DNA from: DATJGR01 sp963780795
Lineage (GTDB): Bacteria; Pseudomonadota; Gammaproteobacteria; Pseudomonadales; Azotimanducaceae
Reading direction: 5' to 3'
DNA: 64,000 nt
Assembly (NCBI GenBank): GCA_963780795.1
Contig: CAWADH010000001.1
Location: 310,001 to 374,000 of the forward strand
Positions 1-8,980 of the stretch are shown in pieces. A program made the position numbers and the translations under genes. The notes below the pieces were generated by a model, which did not search any database, was not told where the DNA came from, and worked only from the letters and a program-made list of their open reading frames with translations. Numbering within the stretch: the stretch's first letter is position 1; the number at the start of each line of letters is the position of its first letter.

Positions 1-1910
1 GCGCCGAGCGCGATGATGTCCTCGAACCGGTCCGGCTTCGCCTGTTTCAGCAGATCGCGCATGCCGCGCGATTCGAACTGGAACACGGCGGTCGTTTCGG
101 CGCGCTTCAGCAGATCGAACACGCGGCCGTCGTCGAGCGGGAGCTGCGTGATGTCGAGTTCAGGCGCACCGTCGGCGCGCACTTCGTTGATGGCGGCGAC
201 GGTCCAGTCGATGATCGTCAGCGTTTTCAGGCCGAGGAAGTCGAACTTCACGAGCCCCGCGCGTTCGACGTCGTCCTTGTCGAACTGCGAGACGACACCG
301 GCGCTCGCATCGTCGAGGTACAGCGGCACGAAGTCGGTCAGACGCGATGGCGCGATGACCACGCCGCCAGCGTGCTTGCCGACGTTGCGCACGATGCCTT
401 CGAGTTTGTAGGCCATGTCCATGATCTCGCCGACCTCGTCGTTGTCGGCGATGAAGTCGCGCAGTTCCGGCGCCTCGGCGACGGCGCGCTCGAGCGTCAT
501 GCCCACTTCGAACGGAATCAGCTTCGACAGCTTGTCGGCGAGACCATACGGTTTGCCCTGCACGCGGGCGACGTCGCGCACGACCGCTTTGGCGGCCATG
601 GTTCCGAACGTCGCGATCTGGCTCACCGATTCGTGTCCGTAGCGTTCGGCCACGTGCGCGATCACTGCGTCGCGGCCCATCATGCAGAAATCGATGTCGA
701 AGTCCGGCATCGACACACGTTCGGGGTTCAACAGACGTTCGAACAGCAGGTCGTATGCGAGCGGATCGAGGTCCGTAATGCCGAGCGCGTAGGCGACGAG
801 CGATCCGGTGCCGGAGCCGCGCCCGGGCCCGACCGGAATGTTCTGCGACTTCGCCCAGTTGACGAACTCCATCACGATGAGGAAATAGCCGGAAAAACCC
901 ATCTGATTGATGATGCCGACTTCGACCTCGAGCCGCTGTTCATAGACGCGCCGCTGCTCCAACGACAGTTCGCGGCCGCGTTCGATCATCAATGCCAGAC
1001 GCTTATCGAGACCTTCGCGCGCCATCTGCCGCAGATAGTCGTCGAGCGCAATGCCTTCGGGAACCGGGTACTTCGGCAGAAAATACGTGCCGAGCTGGAT
1101 CTTCACGCTGCAGCGTTTCGCGATCTCGACGGCGTTCGCCAGCGCTTCCGGTACGTCCGCGAACAGAGCGGCCATCTCCTCGGGACTCTTGAAATACTGC
1201 TCTTCGCTGTAGCGACGGACGCGCCGCGGATCATTCAGCGTGCGGCCTTCCTGAATACATACGCGCGTTTCGTGCGCTTCGAAATCGTCGCGTTCGATGA
1301 AACAGACGTCATTGGTGGCGACCACCGCGAGATCGAGTTCGGTCGCGAGCGCGATCGCACCGCTGAAGTACACGTCTTCGCCCTCGCGACGCGTGCGTTC
1401 GAGTTCCAGGTAGTAGCGATCGCCGAAAATCCGGCTCCAGCGCTGCGCATGCGTTTGCGCAGCAGCGGCGTCGCGCCGCAACAATGCCTGACCGACGTCG
1501 CCCCGAGTACCTCCGGACAGCAGGATCACGCCTTCGCTGTGCGCTTCGAGCCATGCGCGTTCGACGCAGCCGCGATGCATTGCGTCGAGATACGCTTTTG
1601 ACACCAGCGTGATGACGTTGCGATAACCCGTCTCGTTCATCGCCAGCACGATGCAGCGGTATCGTCCGGCCGGATCAGCATCGGATGCCGTGTCGTGATA
1701 CGTCAGATCGGCGCCGACGATCGGCTTCACGCCGGCGTTCAGACACGCATCGTAGAACTTGATGAGGCCGAACAGGTTCGACCGGTCGGTGATGGCGACT
1801 GCCGGCATGCCGAGCGCGACGGCACGATCCACCAGGTCCTGCACCTTTACCAGACCGTCGGCGATCGAATACTCGGTGTGGACTTTGAGATGGACGAATC
1901 CGCTGTCCAT
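1..1910 (-). CDS. dnaE: DNA polymerase III alpha subunit, N-terminal part (cut by window edge)
   Basis: Replicative polymerase catalytic subunit; the C-terminal part lies outside the window. About 636 residues are visible. The start MDSGFVHLKVHTEYS is the usual beginning of the PHP domain (compare FVHLRVHSEYS in relatives). Farther in, near residue 345, is the glycine-rich GPGRGSGTGSLVAY segment, and near residue 400 the motif PDFDIDF, which carries two of the catalytic aspartates of C-family polymerases. The gene starts 4 bp after the rnhB stop, at the end of the long rpsB-to-dnaE run, as in E. coli and Pseudomonas. I see no strong Shine-Dalgarno, so translation is probably coupled to rnhB. 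No anomaly is visible in the part present. Confidence 0.96.
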   Translation of the reverse strand, partial: MDSGFVHLKVHTEYSIADGLVKVQDLVDRAVALGMPAVAITDRSNLFGLIKFYDACLNAGVKPIVGADLTYHDTASDADPAGRYRCIVLAMNETGYRNVITLVSKAYLDAMHRGCVERAWLEAHSEGVILLSGGTRGDVGQALLRRDAAAAQTHAQRWSRIFGDRYYLELERTRREGEDVYFSGAIALATELDLAVVATNDVCFIERDDFEAHETRVCIQEGRTLNDPRRVRRYSEEQYFKSPEEMAALFADVPEALANAVEIAKRCSVKIQLGTYFLPKYPVPEGIALDDYLRQMAREGLDKRLALMIERGRELSLEQRRVYEQRLEVEVGIINQMGFSGYFLIVMEFVNWAKSQNIPVGPGRGSGTGSLVAYALGITDLDPLAYDLLFERLLNPERVSMPDFDIDFCMMGRDAVIAHVAERYGHESVSQIATFGTMAAKAVVRDVARVQGKPYGLADKLSKLIPFEVGMTLERAVAEAPELRDFIADNDEVGEIMDMAYKLEGIVRNVGKHAGGVVIAPSRLTDFVPLYLDDASAGVVSQFDKDDVERAGLVKFDFLGLKTLTIIDWTVAAINEVRADGAPELDITQLPLDDGRVFDLLKRAETTAVFQFESRGMRDLLKQAKPDRFEDIIALG

Positions 1911-1914
1911 CGCG

Positions 1915-2544
1915 TCAGATATCGCTTTCGAACATCACCACGGCGTTCGCTTCGAACGTCGATACGCGAATGGGCGCAAAGCTCGTGCGGTGCAGCGGAC
2001 TCGGCCCGAAGCGTTCGAGCGCTTCGAGGTGCGCGGCGGTCGCATAGCCTTTGTGCCGCTCGAATCCATAGTTCGGATAGTGCGCGGCCGCCCTGTCCAT
2101 CTCCCGATCGCGGATCACCTTCGCGACGATCGACGCCGCGCTGATCGAGGCCACTCGGTCGTCGCCACCGACGATGGCAACGGCGGGCATCGCAAGCGTC
2201 GGTGTGATGTTGCCGTCGACGTAGACGACGTCGGGCTGTACCGCCAGATTCGCGACGGCGCGCTCCATCGCGAGCAGACTCGCGCGCAGAATGTTGAGCA
2301 GATCGATTTCGGCGACTTCGGCGCGTCCTACACCGACGGCCAACGCCTGCGCCTCGATGATTTCGGCGAGTTCCGCGCGGCGCGCGGCAGTGAGCTTCTT
2401 CGAGTCGCGCAGGCCGGTGATCGGTCGCGAAGGATCGAGAATCACCGCAGCGGCGATGACCGGACCCGCAAGCGGACCGCGGCCCACTTCGTCGACACCT
2501 GCAAGCATCAGGACCGGGGTGGGTTGATCGTCGAACAGATCCAT
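1915..2544 (-). CDS. rnhB: Ribonuclease HII
   Basis: Removes RNA from RNA-DNA hybrids and single misincorporated ribonucleotides. 209 residues, normal for bacterial RNase HII. The N-terminal GVDEVGRGPLAGPV motif holds the first acidic metal ligands (Asp, Glu), and VYVDGN later in the protein provides another. SAASIVAKVIRDREM is the typical family segment. Its ATG overlaps the lpxB stop by one base (TGATG), indicating translational coupling inside the lipid A/dnaE operon. Confidence 0.96.
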   Translation of the reverse strand: MDLFDDQPTPVLMLAGVDEVGRGPLAGPVIAAAVILDPSRPITGLRDSKKLTAARRAELAEIIEAQALAVGVGRAEVAEIDLLNILRASLLAMERAVANLAVQPDVVYVDGNITPTLAMPAVAIVGGDDRVASISAASIVAKVIRDREMDRAAAHYPNYGFERHKGYATAAHLEALERFGPSPLHRTSFAPIRVSTFEANAVVMFESDI

Positions 2545-3692
2545 CAGCGGTCGATCAACGTGAGCACTGCCTCGGCAGCGCGTTGGTTGGCGCCGCGGCG
2601 CAGCGATCCATGCAGCATACGAAAGTCCGTTAGGTGATTGCCGGCGCGGCCCCGTTCCAGTTCTCGGAGCAGCGCTTCGGCGAGGCGATGAGGTTGGGCG
2701 TCGTGTTGCAGCAGTTCGGGGACGAGCCGTCGGCCCGCCAGGATGTTGGGCAGCGCGACGAACGGTGTGCGCAGCAATGCTTTCACGATTGCATAGCTTA
2801 ACGCGCCGAGGCGGTACGTCACTACCATTGGTTTGCCGAACAGCATGGCTTCGAGCGAACCGGTGCCGGACTTCACCAACGCAACGTCGGACGCCGCGAG
2901 CGCGAGGTGTGCGCCGTTCGGTAACACGCGCGACTCGATCGCCGGAAATCTCTGCGCCAGCGTCTCGAGTTCACCGCGCGAACGCTCGTCGATGCACGGG
3001 AGCAGAAACAGCGCCGGACGCTGCGACGTTGCAGCGCCCAGCATTTTCTCGAACGTTTCGGCCGTACGCATGAACAGTTCGCCGTGTGCGCGGAGTTCCG
3101 ACATGCGGCTGCCCGGCAGCAGCGCAACGACCAGTCGGTTCGTCGCGATCCCGAGTTGCGCGCGCGCGGACGCAGTGGCGTCCACGGGTTCGATCTCGTC
3201 TGCCAGAGGATGTCCGACGAATTCCGCGCGCACGCCGTGTTCGGCATACAGCGGCGGTTCGAACGGATACAGCGTCATCACTAGATCGGCGGCACGACCG
3301 ATGCGCTTCACGCGACCGCGTCGCCACGCGTAGACCGATGGACTGACGTAATGGGCGGTTCTGATCCCGCGCCGCTTCAAAAGGCGCTCGAGCAGGAGAT
3401 TGAAGACGTTGAAATCGACGCCGACGAAAACGTCGGGCCGGTCGGCCAGATAGGCATCGCGCAGCGTGCGAATCACGCGCAGCAATTGAGGAAAGCGCTT
3501 GATCGGTTCGACGAAGCCGTTCATCGAGAACGTCGCGATCGGCGCCAGCGGTTCGAGCCCCGCAGCGAGCATCAACGGTCCACCGACACCTCGAAACCGC
3601 ACATCCGGAACGCGCGCGCGCAGCGCGTGCATCAGCCCTGCGCCCAGTAAATCGCCGGAAGGTTCGCCCGCGAGTATGCCCACGTGGAGCAC
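2544..3692 (-). CDS. lpxB: Lipid-A-disaccharide synthase
   Basis: Condenses UDP-diacylglucosamine with lipid X to give the lipid A disaccharide at the inner face of the cytoplasmic membrane (GT19 family). I chose the GTG at 3692, seven bases after the lpxA stop: it gives 382 residues, the same as E. coli LpxB, and places AGEPSGDLLGAGL near the N-terminus as in the family. The frame stays open upstream to an ATG at 3806, but that would overlap lpxA by about 100 bp and add an unlike, Arg/Ser-rich leader. Later motifs include GVDFNVFN, SPSVYAWRRGR and LVKSGTGSLEAMLFGKPMVV. It sits in the fabZ-lpxA-lpxB-rnhB order. Confidence 0.94.
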   Translation of the reverse strand: MLHVGILAGEPSGDLLGAGLMHALRARVPDVRFRGVGGPLMLAAGLEPLAPIATFSMNGFVEPIKRFPQLLRVIRTLRDAYLADRPDVFVGVDFNVFNLLLERLLKRRGIRTAHYVSPSVYAWRRGRVKRIGRAADLVMTLYPFEPPLYAEHGVRAEFVGHPLADEIEPVDATASARAQLGIATNRLVVALLPGSRMSELRAHGELFMRTAETFEKMLGAATSQRPALFLLPCIDERSRGELETLAQRFPAIESRVLPNGAHLALAASDVALVKSGTGSLEAMLFGKPMVVTYRLGALSYAIVKALLRTPFVALPNILAGRRLVPELLQHDAQPHRLAEALLRELERGRAGNHLTDFRMLHGSLRRGANQRAAEAVLTLIDR

Positions 3693-3699
3693 ACGCCGT

Positions 3700-4494
3700 T
3701 CAATCGCCGTTGCCCTCGCGACGGCCGCGAATGATGCCCCATCGCGATTCGGCAACGCTGCCCATGAAGAGGCGCACTTCCGCATGCTGATCGGCGAGCG
3801 GCGCAATCTGATCCAACGCCTCTTTCACCGTGAGACCCTGCCCGTAAACGATGCGATAGCTCTCGCGTAACGCGGCAACGGCCGCATCGGCGATGCCGCG
3901 TCGACGCATGCCCTCGATGTTGAGCCCTACTGCGCCGGCGGGATTTCCGCTCACCGTCACGAATGCCGGCACGTCTTTCAGCACCAGGCTCATGCCGCCG
4001 ACGTGCGCATGAGCGCCGACGTGCCGATATTGCGGGATGCCGGCGTAACCGCCGAAGTTCGCATAGTCGCCCACCACCACGTGACCCGACACCGACGCGT
4101 TGTTCGCCATGATCACGTGATTGCCGAGCGTACAGTCATGCCCGACATGCACGTACGCCATCAGCAGATTGTGGTTGCCGATCAGCGTGCGACCCTGCCC
4201 TTGCACGGTGCCGCGGTGAATCGTGACCCCTTCGCGGATGACGTTGTCGTCGCCGATCTGCAACGTCGTCGGCTCGCCCTTGTACGCGAGCGCCGGTGTG
4301 TCTTCGCCGACGGTCGCGAACTGGAAAATGCGGTTGCGTCGGCCGATCCGCGTCGGTCCCTTCAGGATCACGTGCGATGCAATGCGGCAACCGTCGCCGA
4401 TCTCGACGTTTGCGCCGACGATCGTCCACGGGCCGATCGATACGTCCGTGCCGATCACGGCGCTCGGATCGACGATCGCGCGTGGATCGATCAT
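3700..4494 (-). CDS. lpxA: UDP-N-acetylglucosamine acyltransferase
   Basis: First step of lipid A synthesis: 3-O-acylation of UDP-GlcNAc from hydroxyacyl-ACP. The protein is a left-handed beta-helix of hexapeptide repeats; the probable catalytic histidine is His119 in VHVGHDCTLGNH. I start at MIDPRAIVDP (264 residues; E. coli 262), which follows GGATGGAACGGTG, a usable ribosome-binding site. An in-frame start 12 codons upstream (4530) is possible but adds residues the family lacks. About 40 bp separate it from fabZ. Confidence 0.95.
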   Translation of the reverse strand: MIDPRAIVDPSAVIGTDVSIGPWTIVGANVEIGDGCRIASHVILKGPTRIGRRNRIFQFATVGEDTPALAYKGEPTTLQIGDDNVIREGVTIHRGTVQGQGRTLIGNHNLLMAYVHVGHDCTLGNHVIMANNASVSGHVVVGDYANFGGYAGIPQYRHVGAHAHVGGMSLVLKDVPAFVTVSGNPAGAVGLNIEGMRRRGIADAAVAALRESYRIVYGQGLTVKEALDQIAPLADQHAEVRLFMGSVAESRWGIIRGRREGNGD

Positions 4495-4534
4495 CACCGT
4501 TCCATCCTGTCGATCGCCCTGTGCGCGCACGACA

Positions 4535-4969
4535 CTACACTTCCTTTTCGACGCAGATCACTTCGGCTTCGCACGCGAGATCGCCTTCGACGAAGGCGTT
4601 GCACGCGAACTTCATCACGTTGCGCTTGTCCGCGATGATTTTCGACTCCATGTCGAGCCGGTCGCCGGGCACCACCAGCCGCTTGAAGCGCGCGTGATCG
4701 ACACCGCCGAGGTAGTACATCGCATCGACCGGCCGACGATTCTTCGTTTTGAATGCAAGGATGCCCGAAAGCTGTGCCATCGCTTCGACGATCAGCACGC
4801 CCGGCATGACGGGATTACCCGGAAAGTGGCCGTTGAAGAACATCTCGTTCACGGTGACGTTCTTGAAGCCCTTGATGGTTTCGCCTGGAACGACGGAAAC
4901 GACGCGATCGACCAGCAGGAACGGATACCGGTGCGGCAGATACTCGGCGATTTCCTTGATGCCCATCAT
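4535..4969 (-). CDS. fabZ: 3-hydroxyacyl-ACP dehydratase
   Basis: Dehydrates beta-hydroxyacyl-ACP in type II fatty acid synthesis and so competes with LpxA/LpxD for hydroxyacyl-ACP. 144 residues, hot-dog fold. The catalytic pair is visible as His48 in FNGHFPGNPVMPGV and Glu62 in LIVEAMAQ; PHRYPFLLVDRV is the usual N-terminal signature. Two tandem ATGs occur (4969 and 4966); the second may be the true start. GAGGA lies about nine bases upstream. It sits between lpxD and lpxA as in most Gram-negatives. Confidence 0.96.
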   Translation of the reverse strand: MMGIKEIAEYLPHRYPFLLVDRVVSVVPGETIKGFKNVTVNEMFFNGHFPGNPVMPGVLIVEAMAQLSGILAFKTKNRRPVDAMYYLGGVDHARFKRLVVPGDRLDMESKIIADKRNVMKFACNAFVEGDLACEAEVICVEKEV

Positions 4970-5035
4970 CTAGACGTATCCTCGCGACATGCTGCGGTCG
5001 TTGGCAACTGAGAACGGGATGGTGGCGTCGGACAG

Positions 5036-6067
5036 CTACCGGCGCGATTTTTCGAGCCGTGCGACTCGCTTCGCCAGGTTGTCGAGTTCAGCGAACCTGA
5101 GGGCATTGCGCTTCCATTTGAGTGTCGCACTATGTAACACGCCCCCTGAGTAGACGCCAGACTTCGCGATCGAGCGGCTGACGTGCGTCATTCCGCTGAC
5201 GACGACGCGATCGGCGATCTGGATCGGCCCGTCACCGCCAACCCCGACGCCGCCGGCGAGTATGCAGTGTTTACCGACGCGCGTGCTCCCAACGATTCCG
5301 ACACAGCCGCAGATCACCGTGTGATCGCCGATCTCGCAGTTGTGGCCAATTTGCACCTGGTTGTCGATCTTCACGCCGTTGCCGATCAGCGTGTCGTCGA
5401 TGGCGCCGCGGTCGATCGTCGTCGCGGCACCGACGCTGACATCGTCACCCAACGCGACGCCGCCCAGCTGCGCAATCTCCTGCTGGCGGCCTCGCTCGTC
5501 GGGAACGAATCCGAATCCGTCGGCACCAATCACCGCGCCACTGTGAACGACCCCGCGCATACCGATGCGCACGCGCCGGTACAACGTGACGGACGCCATG
5601 AGGCGCGTATCGTCGCCCAACGAGCACGCATCGCCGATCACACAGTTCGCGCCGATCGACACGCGATCGCCGATCCGGCAGCGCGCGCCAACGACCGCGT
5701 TGGGGCCGATCGAGACGGCATCACCGAGCCGCGCGGTCGGATCCACGACCGCGGACGCATGGACGCCGGTCTGCGACCGTGCGTCGTCTGCGAACAACAC
5801 CGACAGCCGCGCGAACGCGAGGTACGGATTGCGCGTGACGAGCGCGTGGGTAGGACACTGGGCGAGGTCTTCCGCCCGCAGGATTACGGCGGTTGCTTTC
5901 GTATACGGCAGAAATCGACGATAGGCGCGACTGGAGAGATGCGTCAGCTGACCCGGTGCCGCGCTGGATAGACTGCCGAGGCCGCTGACGAGGGCACCCG
6001 CGTCGCCTTCGACGCGGGCATCGATCCGCTGTGCTAGTTCACCAAGGGTGTAGGTGACTCCAGCCAT
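5036..6067 (-). CDS. lpxD: UDP-3-O-acylglucosamine N-acyltransferase
   Basis: Adds the second hydroxyacyl chain, on nitrogen, to UDP-3-O-acyl-GlcN in lipid A synthesis. 343 residues. The N-terminal uridine-binding domain (about 1-100) is followed by hexapeptide beta-helix repeats and a short C-terminal helix. The probable catalytic His lies in VQIGHNCEIGDHT; GADGFGFVPDERG is also typical. Its ATG overlaps the skp stop by one base (TAATG). A 66-bp gap with no recognisable element separates it from fabZ. Confidence 0.96.
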   Translation of the reverse strand: MAGVTYTLGELAQRIDARVEGDAGALVSGLGSLSSAAPGQLTHLSSRAYRRFLPYTKATAVILRAEDLAQCPTHALVTRNPYLAFARLSVLFADDARSQTGVHASAVVDPTARLGDAVSIGPNAVVGARCRIGDRVSIGANCVIGDACSLGDDTRLMASVTLYRRVRIGMRGVVHSGAVIGADGFGFVPDERGRQQEIAQLGGVALGDDVSVGAATTIDRGAIDDTLIGNGVKIDNQVQIGHNCEIGDHTVICGCVGIVGSTRVGKHCILAGGVGVGGDGPIQIADRVVVSGMTHVSRSIAKSGVYSGGVLHSATLKWKRNALRFAELDNLAKRVARLEKSRR

Positions 6068-6573
6068 TACTTCTTCTGGTTCAGCTTCTCCGTGACCTGC
6101 GCCGTGATGTCGTATTTCGCATCGACGTACAGAATGTTCTGCCGGTGAATCACGAGGTCGTACTGCTCTTTCGCGATGATGTCTTTCAGGACGGCATCGA
6201 GCTTAGGCGCCATCTGCGACAGGATGTCCTGCTGCCGTTCGTTGACGGTCTTCTGGAATTTATTGACGCGGAACTGATAGTCGATCTGTTTGTCTTCGAT
6301 CTCCTTCTGCAGCTTCCGCTTCTCGGGATCGCTCATGACGTCGCCGTCTTTGTTGAACTTGTCCTGCAGCTGCGTGATTTCCGCACCGAGCGCCTTGATG
6401 GCGGTCTGATCCGGCGCAGTGTCGGCTTCAAGCTTGGCAATCAGTCCTTTTGCCTCGTTGCACTCGCCGATCGCGCGTTGCACGTTCACCACGGCGATCT
6501 TCAGTTCCGCGAATGCGCTACCTGCGGTCAGCAGCAGCACAGGGAGCAGCACCAATCGACAAAGCTTCGACAC
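6067..6573 (-). CDS. skp: Periplasmic chaperone Skp/OmpH
   Basis: Trimeric periplasmic holdase that carries unfolded outer-membrane proteins to BamA. I chose the GTG at 6573 because it is preceded by AAGGAGA with a 7-base spacer and gives a clean signal peptide (VSKLCRLVLLPVLLLTAGSA, cleavage after AFA). The mature part begins ELKIAVVNVQRA and contains a long charged coiled-coil (about residues 45-120) as in Skp. 168 residues in total. An upstream in-frame ATG at 6627 would bury the signal peptide and is less likely. Directly downstream of bamA. Confidence 0.94.
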   Translation of the reverse strand: MSKLCRLVLLPVLLLTAGSAFAELKIAVVNVQRAIGECNEAKGLIAKLEADTAPDQTAIKALGAEITQLQDKFNKDGDVMSDPEKRKLQKEIEDKQIDYQFRVNKFQKTVNERQQDILSQMAPKLDAVLKDIIAKEQYDLVIHRQNILYVDAKYDITAQVTEKLNQKK

Positions 6574-6633
6574 CGGAAGTCTCCTTAACGAACTGGTCAG
6601 AACAAGGGTTGTACGAAAGCGGCGCATGTTACC

Positions 6634-8952
6634 TCAGAACGTTCGGCCTAGCTCAAACTGGAAGAACTCCGTTTCGTCGCTGTCGCTGTAATTGAACGCT
6701 TTCGCGATGCCGAACGTCATCGGACCCATTCCGGTGATCCACGTGAGGCTGAAGCCGACCGAATAACGCAGCAAATTCAGGTCGATCTCGTCGCACACGT
6801 TGCTGACCTTCGGACACTTGCTGTTGAACACGTTGCCGGAGTCGATGAACAACACAGGACGCATCGAACGACCGTCTTTCACGAACGGCATCGGGAAGAC
6901 GATCTCGGCGCCCGCCAGTACCAGCGTATTGCCGCCGAACGGCTGGCCTTTCTTGGTGTACGGATCGAACTGCGACGGCGTCGACAGCGGACCGAGCGTG
7001 TTCTGCTTGAAGCCGCGCACGGAGCCGAAACCGCCGGCGAAGAAGTTCTCGTAGAACGGCAGACCGTTGCTCTCGCTGTAGTTGTCGCCGTAACCGAGTT
7101 CGCCGTGCAGGCGCAGCGCGTAGTTCTCCGCGATCGGGAAATACACCTGATCTTTGTAGTCGAGTTTGTAGAACGTCAGGTCGCTGCCGGGTACCGCCAC
7201 TTCGAGCGCGATCGTCTGCGACCGGCCGCGCGTCGGAAACAGACCGCGGTTCAACGTCGAACTGGTCCAGCTCAGGTTTGCCTTGAAGTTCAGGAAGGTG
7301 TCGCCTTCGTCGTCGATGAACTCGGTGATCTCCTGGGCGGCGTAATAGCCGGCCTTCAACTTGGTGTGTTCGGCCGTGAGCCCGAATCCGATGCGCTGTG
7401 TCTCGCCGATCGGAAAACCGAAGTTCACGCCGGCGCCGTAGGCGTCGGTCGAATACGTCGCGATGTTCTGCTGTTCGTAGTCGGTCTGACGGAAGAACAG
7501 GTTGTAGCCGCGGCTGATGCCGTCGAGCGTGAAGTAAGGATTGAAGTAGTTGAACGCGACGGCGCGCTGGAACTCGCTCCAGCTGATGTTGAGCGACATG
7601 CTGTTGCCGGTGCCGAGCACGTTCGATTCCTGATAACCCGCCCCGACGATGACGCCGGAACTCTGCGCATAGCCCAACGTCGCAGAGATGCTTCCCGACG
7701 GCTGCTCTTCGACGGCGAATTTGACGTCGACCTGATCGTCGGTGCCGGCCACTTCCGGCGTCTCGACGTTGACCTCCTTGAAGAAACCAAGTCGTTCGAG
7801 GCGCGTCTTCGACAACTCGATCAACGCGGTGGACGCCCACCCACCTTCCATCTGTCGCATCTCGCGGCGCAGCACTTCATCCTGCGTCACGGCGTTGCCT
7901 TTGAACTCGATCCGGCGAACGTACGCGCGCTTGCCGGCTTCCACCATGAAGCGCACGTCGACCGTACCGTTGTCGTGAACCTGCGGCACGCCGGATGCAC
8001 TCGCGAACGTATATCCGGAATTACCCAGAGCCTGCGTCAGACGCTCTTCGCTGGCGGTCACCAGCGCACCCGAGAACGTCTGTCCGGGCTGCACCAGCAA
8101 CAGCGAACGCAACGCGTCCGGCGACACGTCGTGCAATTCGCCGACGAGCTCGACCTTGTCCACCTTGTAGACGCCGCCCTCGGTCACGTTCACCGTCAGA
8201 TAGACGTGGCGTTTGTCCGGCGTGATGCTCACCTGAGTGGAGTCGACCGTGAACGTGACGTAGCCGCGGTCCTTGTAGTACGACTCGAGCTTCTCGAGAT
8301 CGCCCTTCAGTTTTTCCTTCGAATACTTGTCGTCGTTCTTGATGAACGAGAAAAAGCTCGGCGTTTTCAGTTCGAAGACGTCGAGCAGGTCGGCCTCGCT
8401 GAACGCGTGGTTACCGACCACATTGATGTGCTGGATCGTCGAGGTCTTGCCTTCCTTGATCACGATGTGGATCGCGACGCGGTTACGCGGCAGTTCTTCG
8501 ACGTTGGTGTCGATGCTCGCGCCGTACCGGCCTTGTGCGACGTACTGGCGTTCGAGTTCGAGGTCCACGCGCTCGAGCGTCGACTGCTTGAAGATTTCGC
8601 CTTCTTTGAGACCTTGTTTGCCGAGCCCTTCCATCAACGCGTCGGTCTTGATCGACTTGTTGCCCTTCAGCTCGATCGAGTCGATCGCCGGCCGCTCGAC
8701 CACGGTCACGATCAACGCGTTGCCGTCGCGCTGCAGTCTGACGTCGCGGAAAAAACCCGATTGAAACAGCAGCCGGATCAGCTGCCGCACCGTCGCCTCG
8801 TCGACCTGATCGCCGACGTTCACCGGCAACAGGTTGAAGACCGTGCCGGCCGACACGCGCTGCAGACCCTGGATGCGGATGTCCGTGACCGTGAAGGTAT
8901 CGGCGAGCGCAAGGCTTGGCCACAACATCACGATGGCAAGCCATCGCTTCAT
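6634..8952 (-). CDS. bamA: Outer membrane protein assembly factor BamA
   Basis: Central subunit of the beta-barrel assembly machinery. The start MKRWLAIVMLWP follows GGGGGATCG; an ATG five codons upstream (8967) is weaker. The signal peptide ends at about residue 17 (SLALA). Five POTRA domains (about 18-420) are followed by the Omp85 barrel; GGFGSVRGF is the conserved loop 6 region and the C-terminus FQFELGRTF ends in Phe, the outer-membrane beta-signal. 772 residues, close to the family norm (E. coli 810). It lies between rseP and skp. Confidence 0.97.
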   Translation of the reverse strand: MKRWLAIVMLWPSLALADTFTVTDIRIQGLQRVSAGTVFNLLPVNVGDQVDEATVRQLIRLLFQSGFFRDVRLQRDGNALIVTVVERPAIDSIELKGNKSIKTDALMEGLGKQGLKEGEIFKQSTLERVDLELERQYVAQGRYGASIDTNVEELPRNRVAIHIVIKEGKTSTIQHINVVGNHAFSEADLLDVFELKTPSFFSFIKNDDKYSKEKLKGDLEKLESYYKDRGYVTFTVDSTQVSITPDKRHVYLTVNVTEGGVYKVDKVELVGELHDVSPDALRSLLLVQPGQTFSGALVTASEERLTQALGNSGYTFASASGVPQVHDNGTVDVRFMVEAGKRAYVRRIEFKGNAVTQDEVLRREMRQMEGGWASTALIELSKTRLERLGFFKEVNVETPEVAGTDDQVDVKFAVEEQPSGSISATLGYAQSSGVIVGAGYQESNVLGTGNSMSLNISWSEFQRAVAFNYFNPYFTLDGISRGYNLFFRQTDYEQQNIATYSTDAYGAGVNFGFPIGETQRIGFGLTAEHTKLKAGYYAAQEITEFIDDEGDTFLNFKANLSWTSSTLNRGLFPTRGRSQTIALEVAVPGSDLTFYKLDYKDQVYFPIAENYALRLHGELGYGDNYSESNGLPFYENFFAGGFGSVRGFKQNTLGPLSTPSQFDPYTKKGQPFGGNTLVLAGAEIVFPMPFVKDGRSMRPVLFIDSGNVFNSKCPKVSNVCDEIDLNLLRYSVGFSLTWITGMGPMTFGIAKAFNYSDSDETEFFQFELGRTF

Positions 8953-8980
8953 CGATCCCCCGAACATGGGTCCCCTTAGA

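Noticed and set aside
3693..3806. Longer lpxB from ATG at 3806
   Set aside because: It would overlap lpxA by about 100 bp and adds an unlike leader.
7105..8979. 624-codon open frame on the plus strand, antisense to bamA
   Set aside because: Composition is typical of a GC-rich shadow frame (Arg, Val, Asp, His-rich) and bamA is certain on the other strand.
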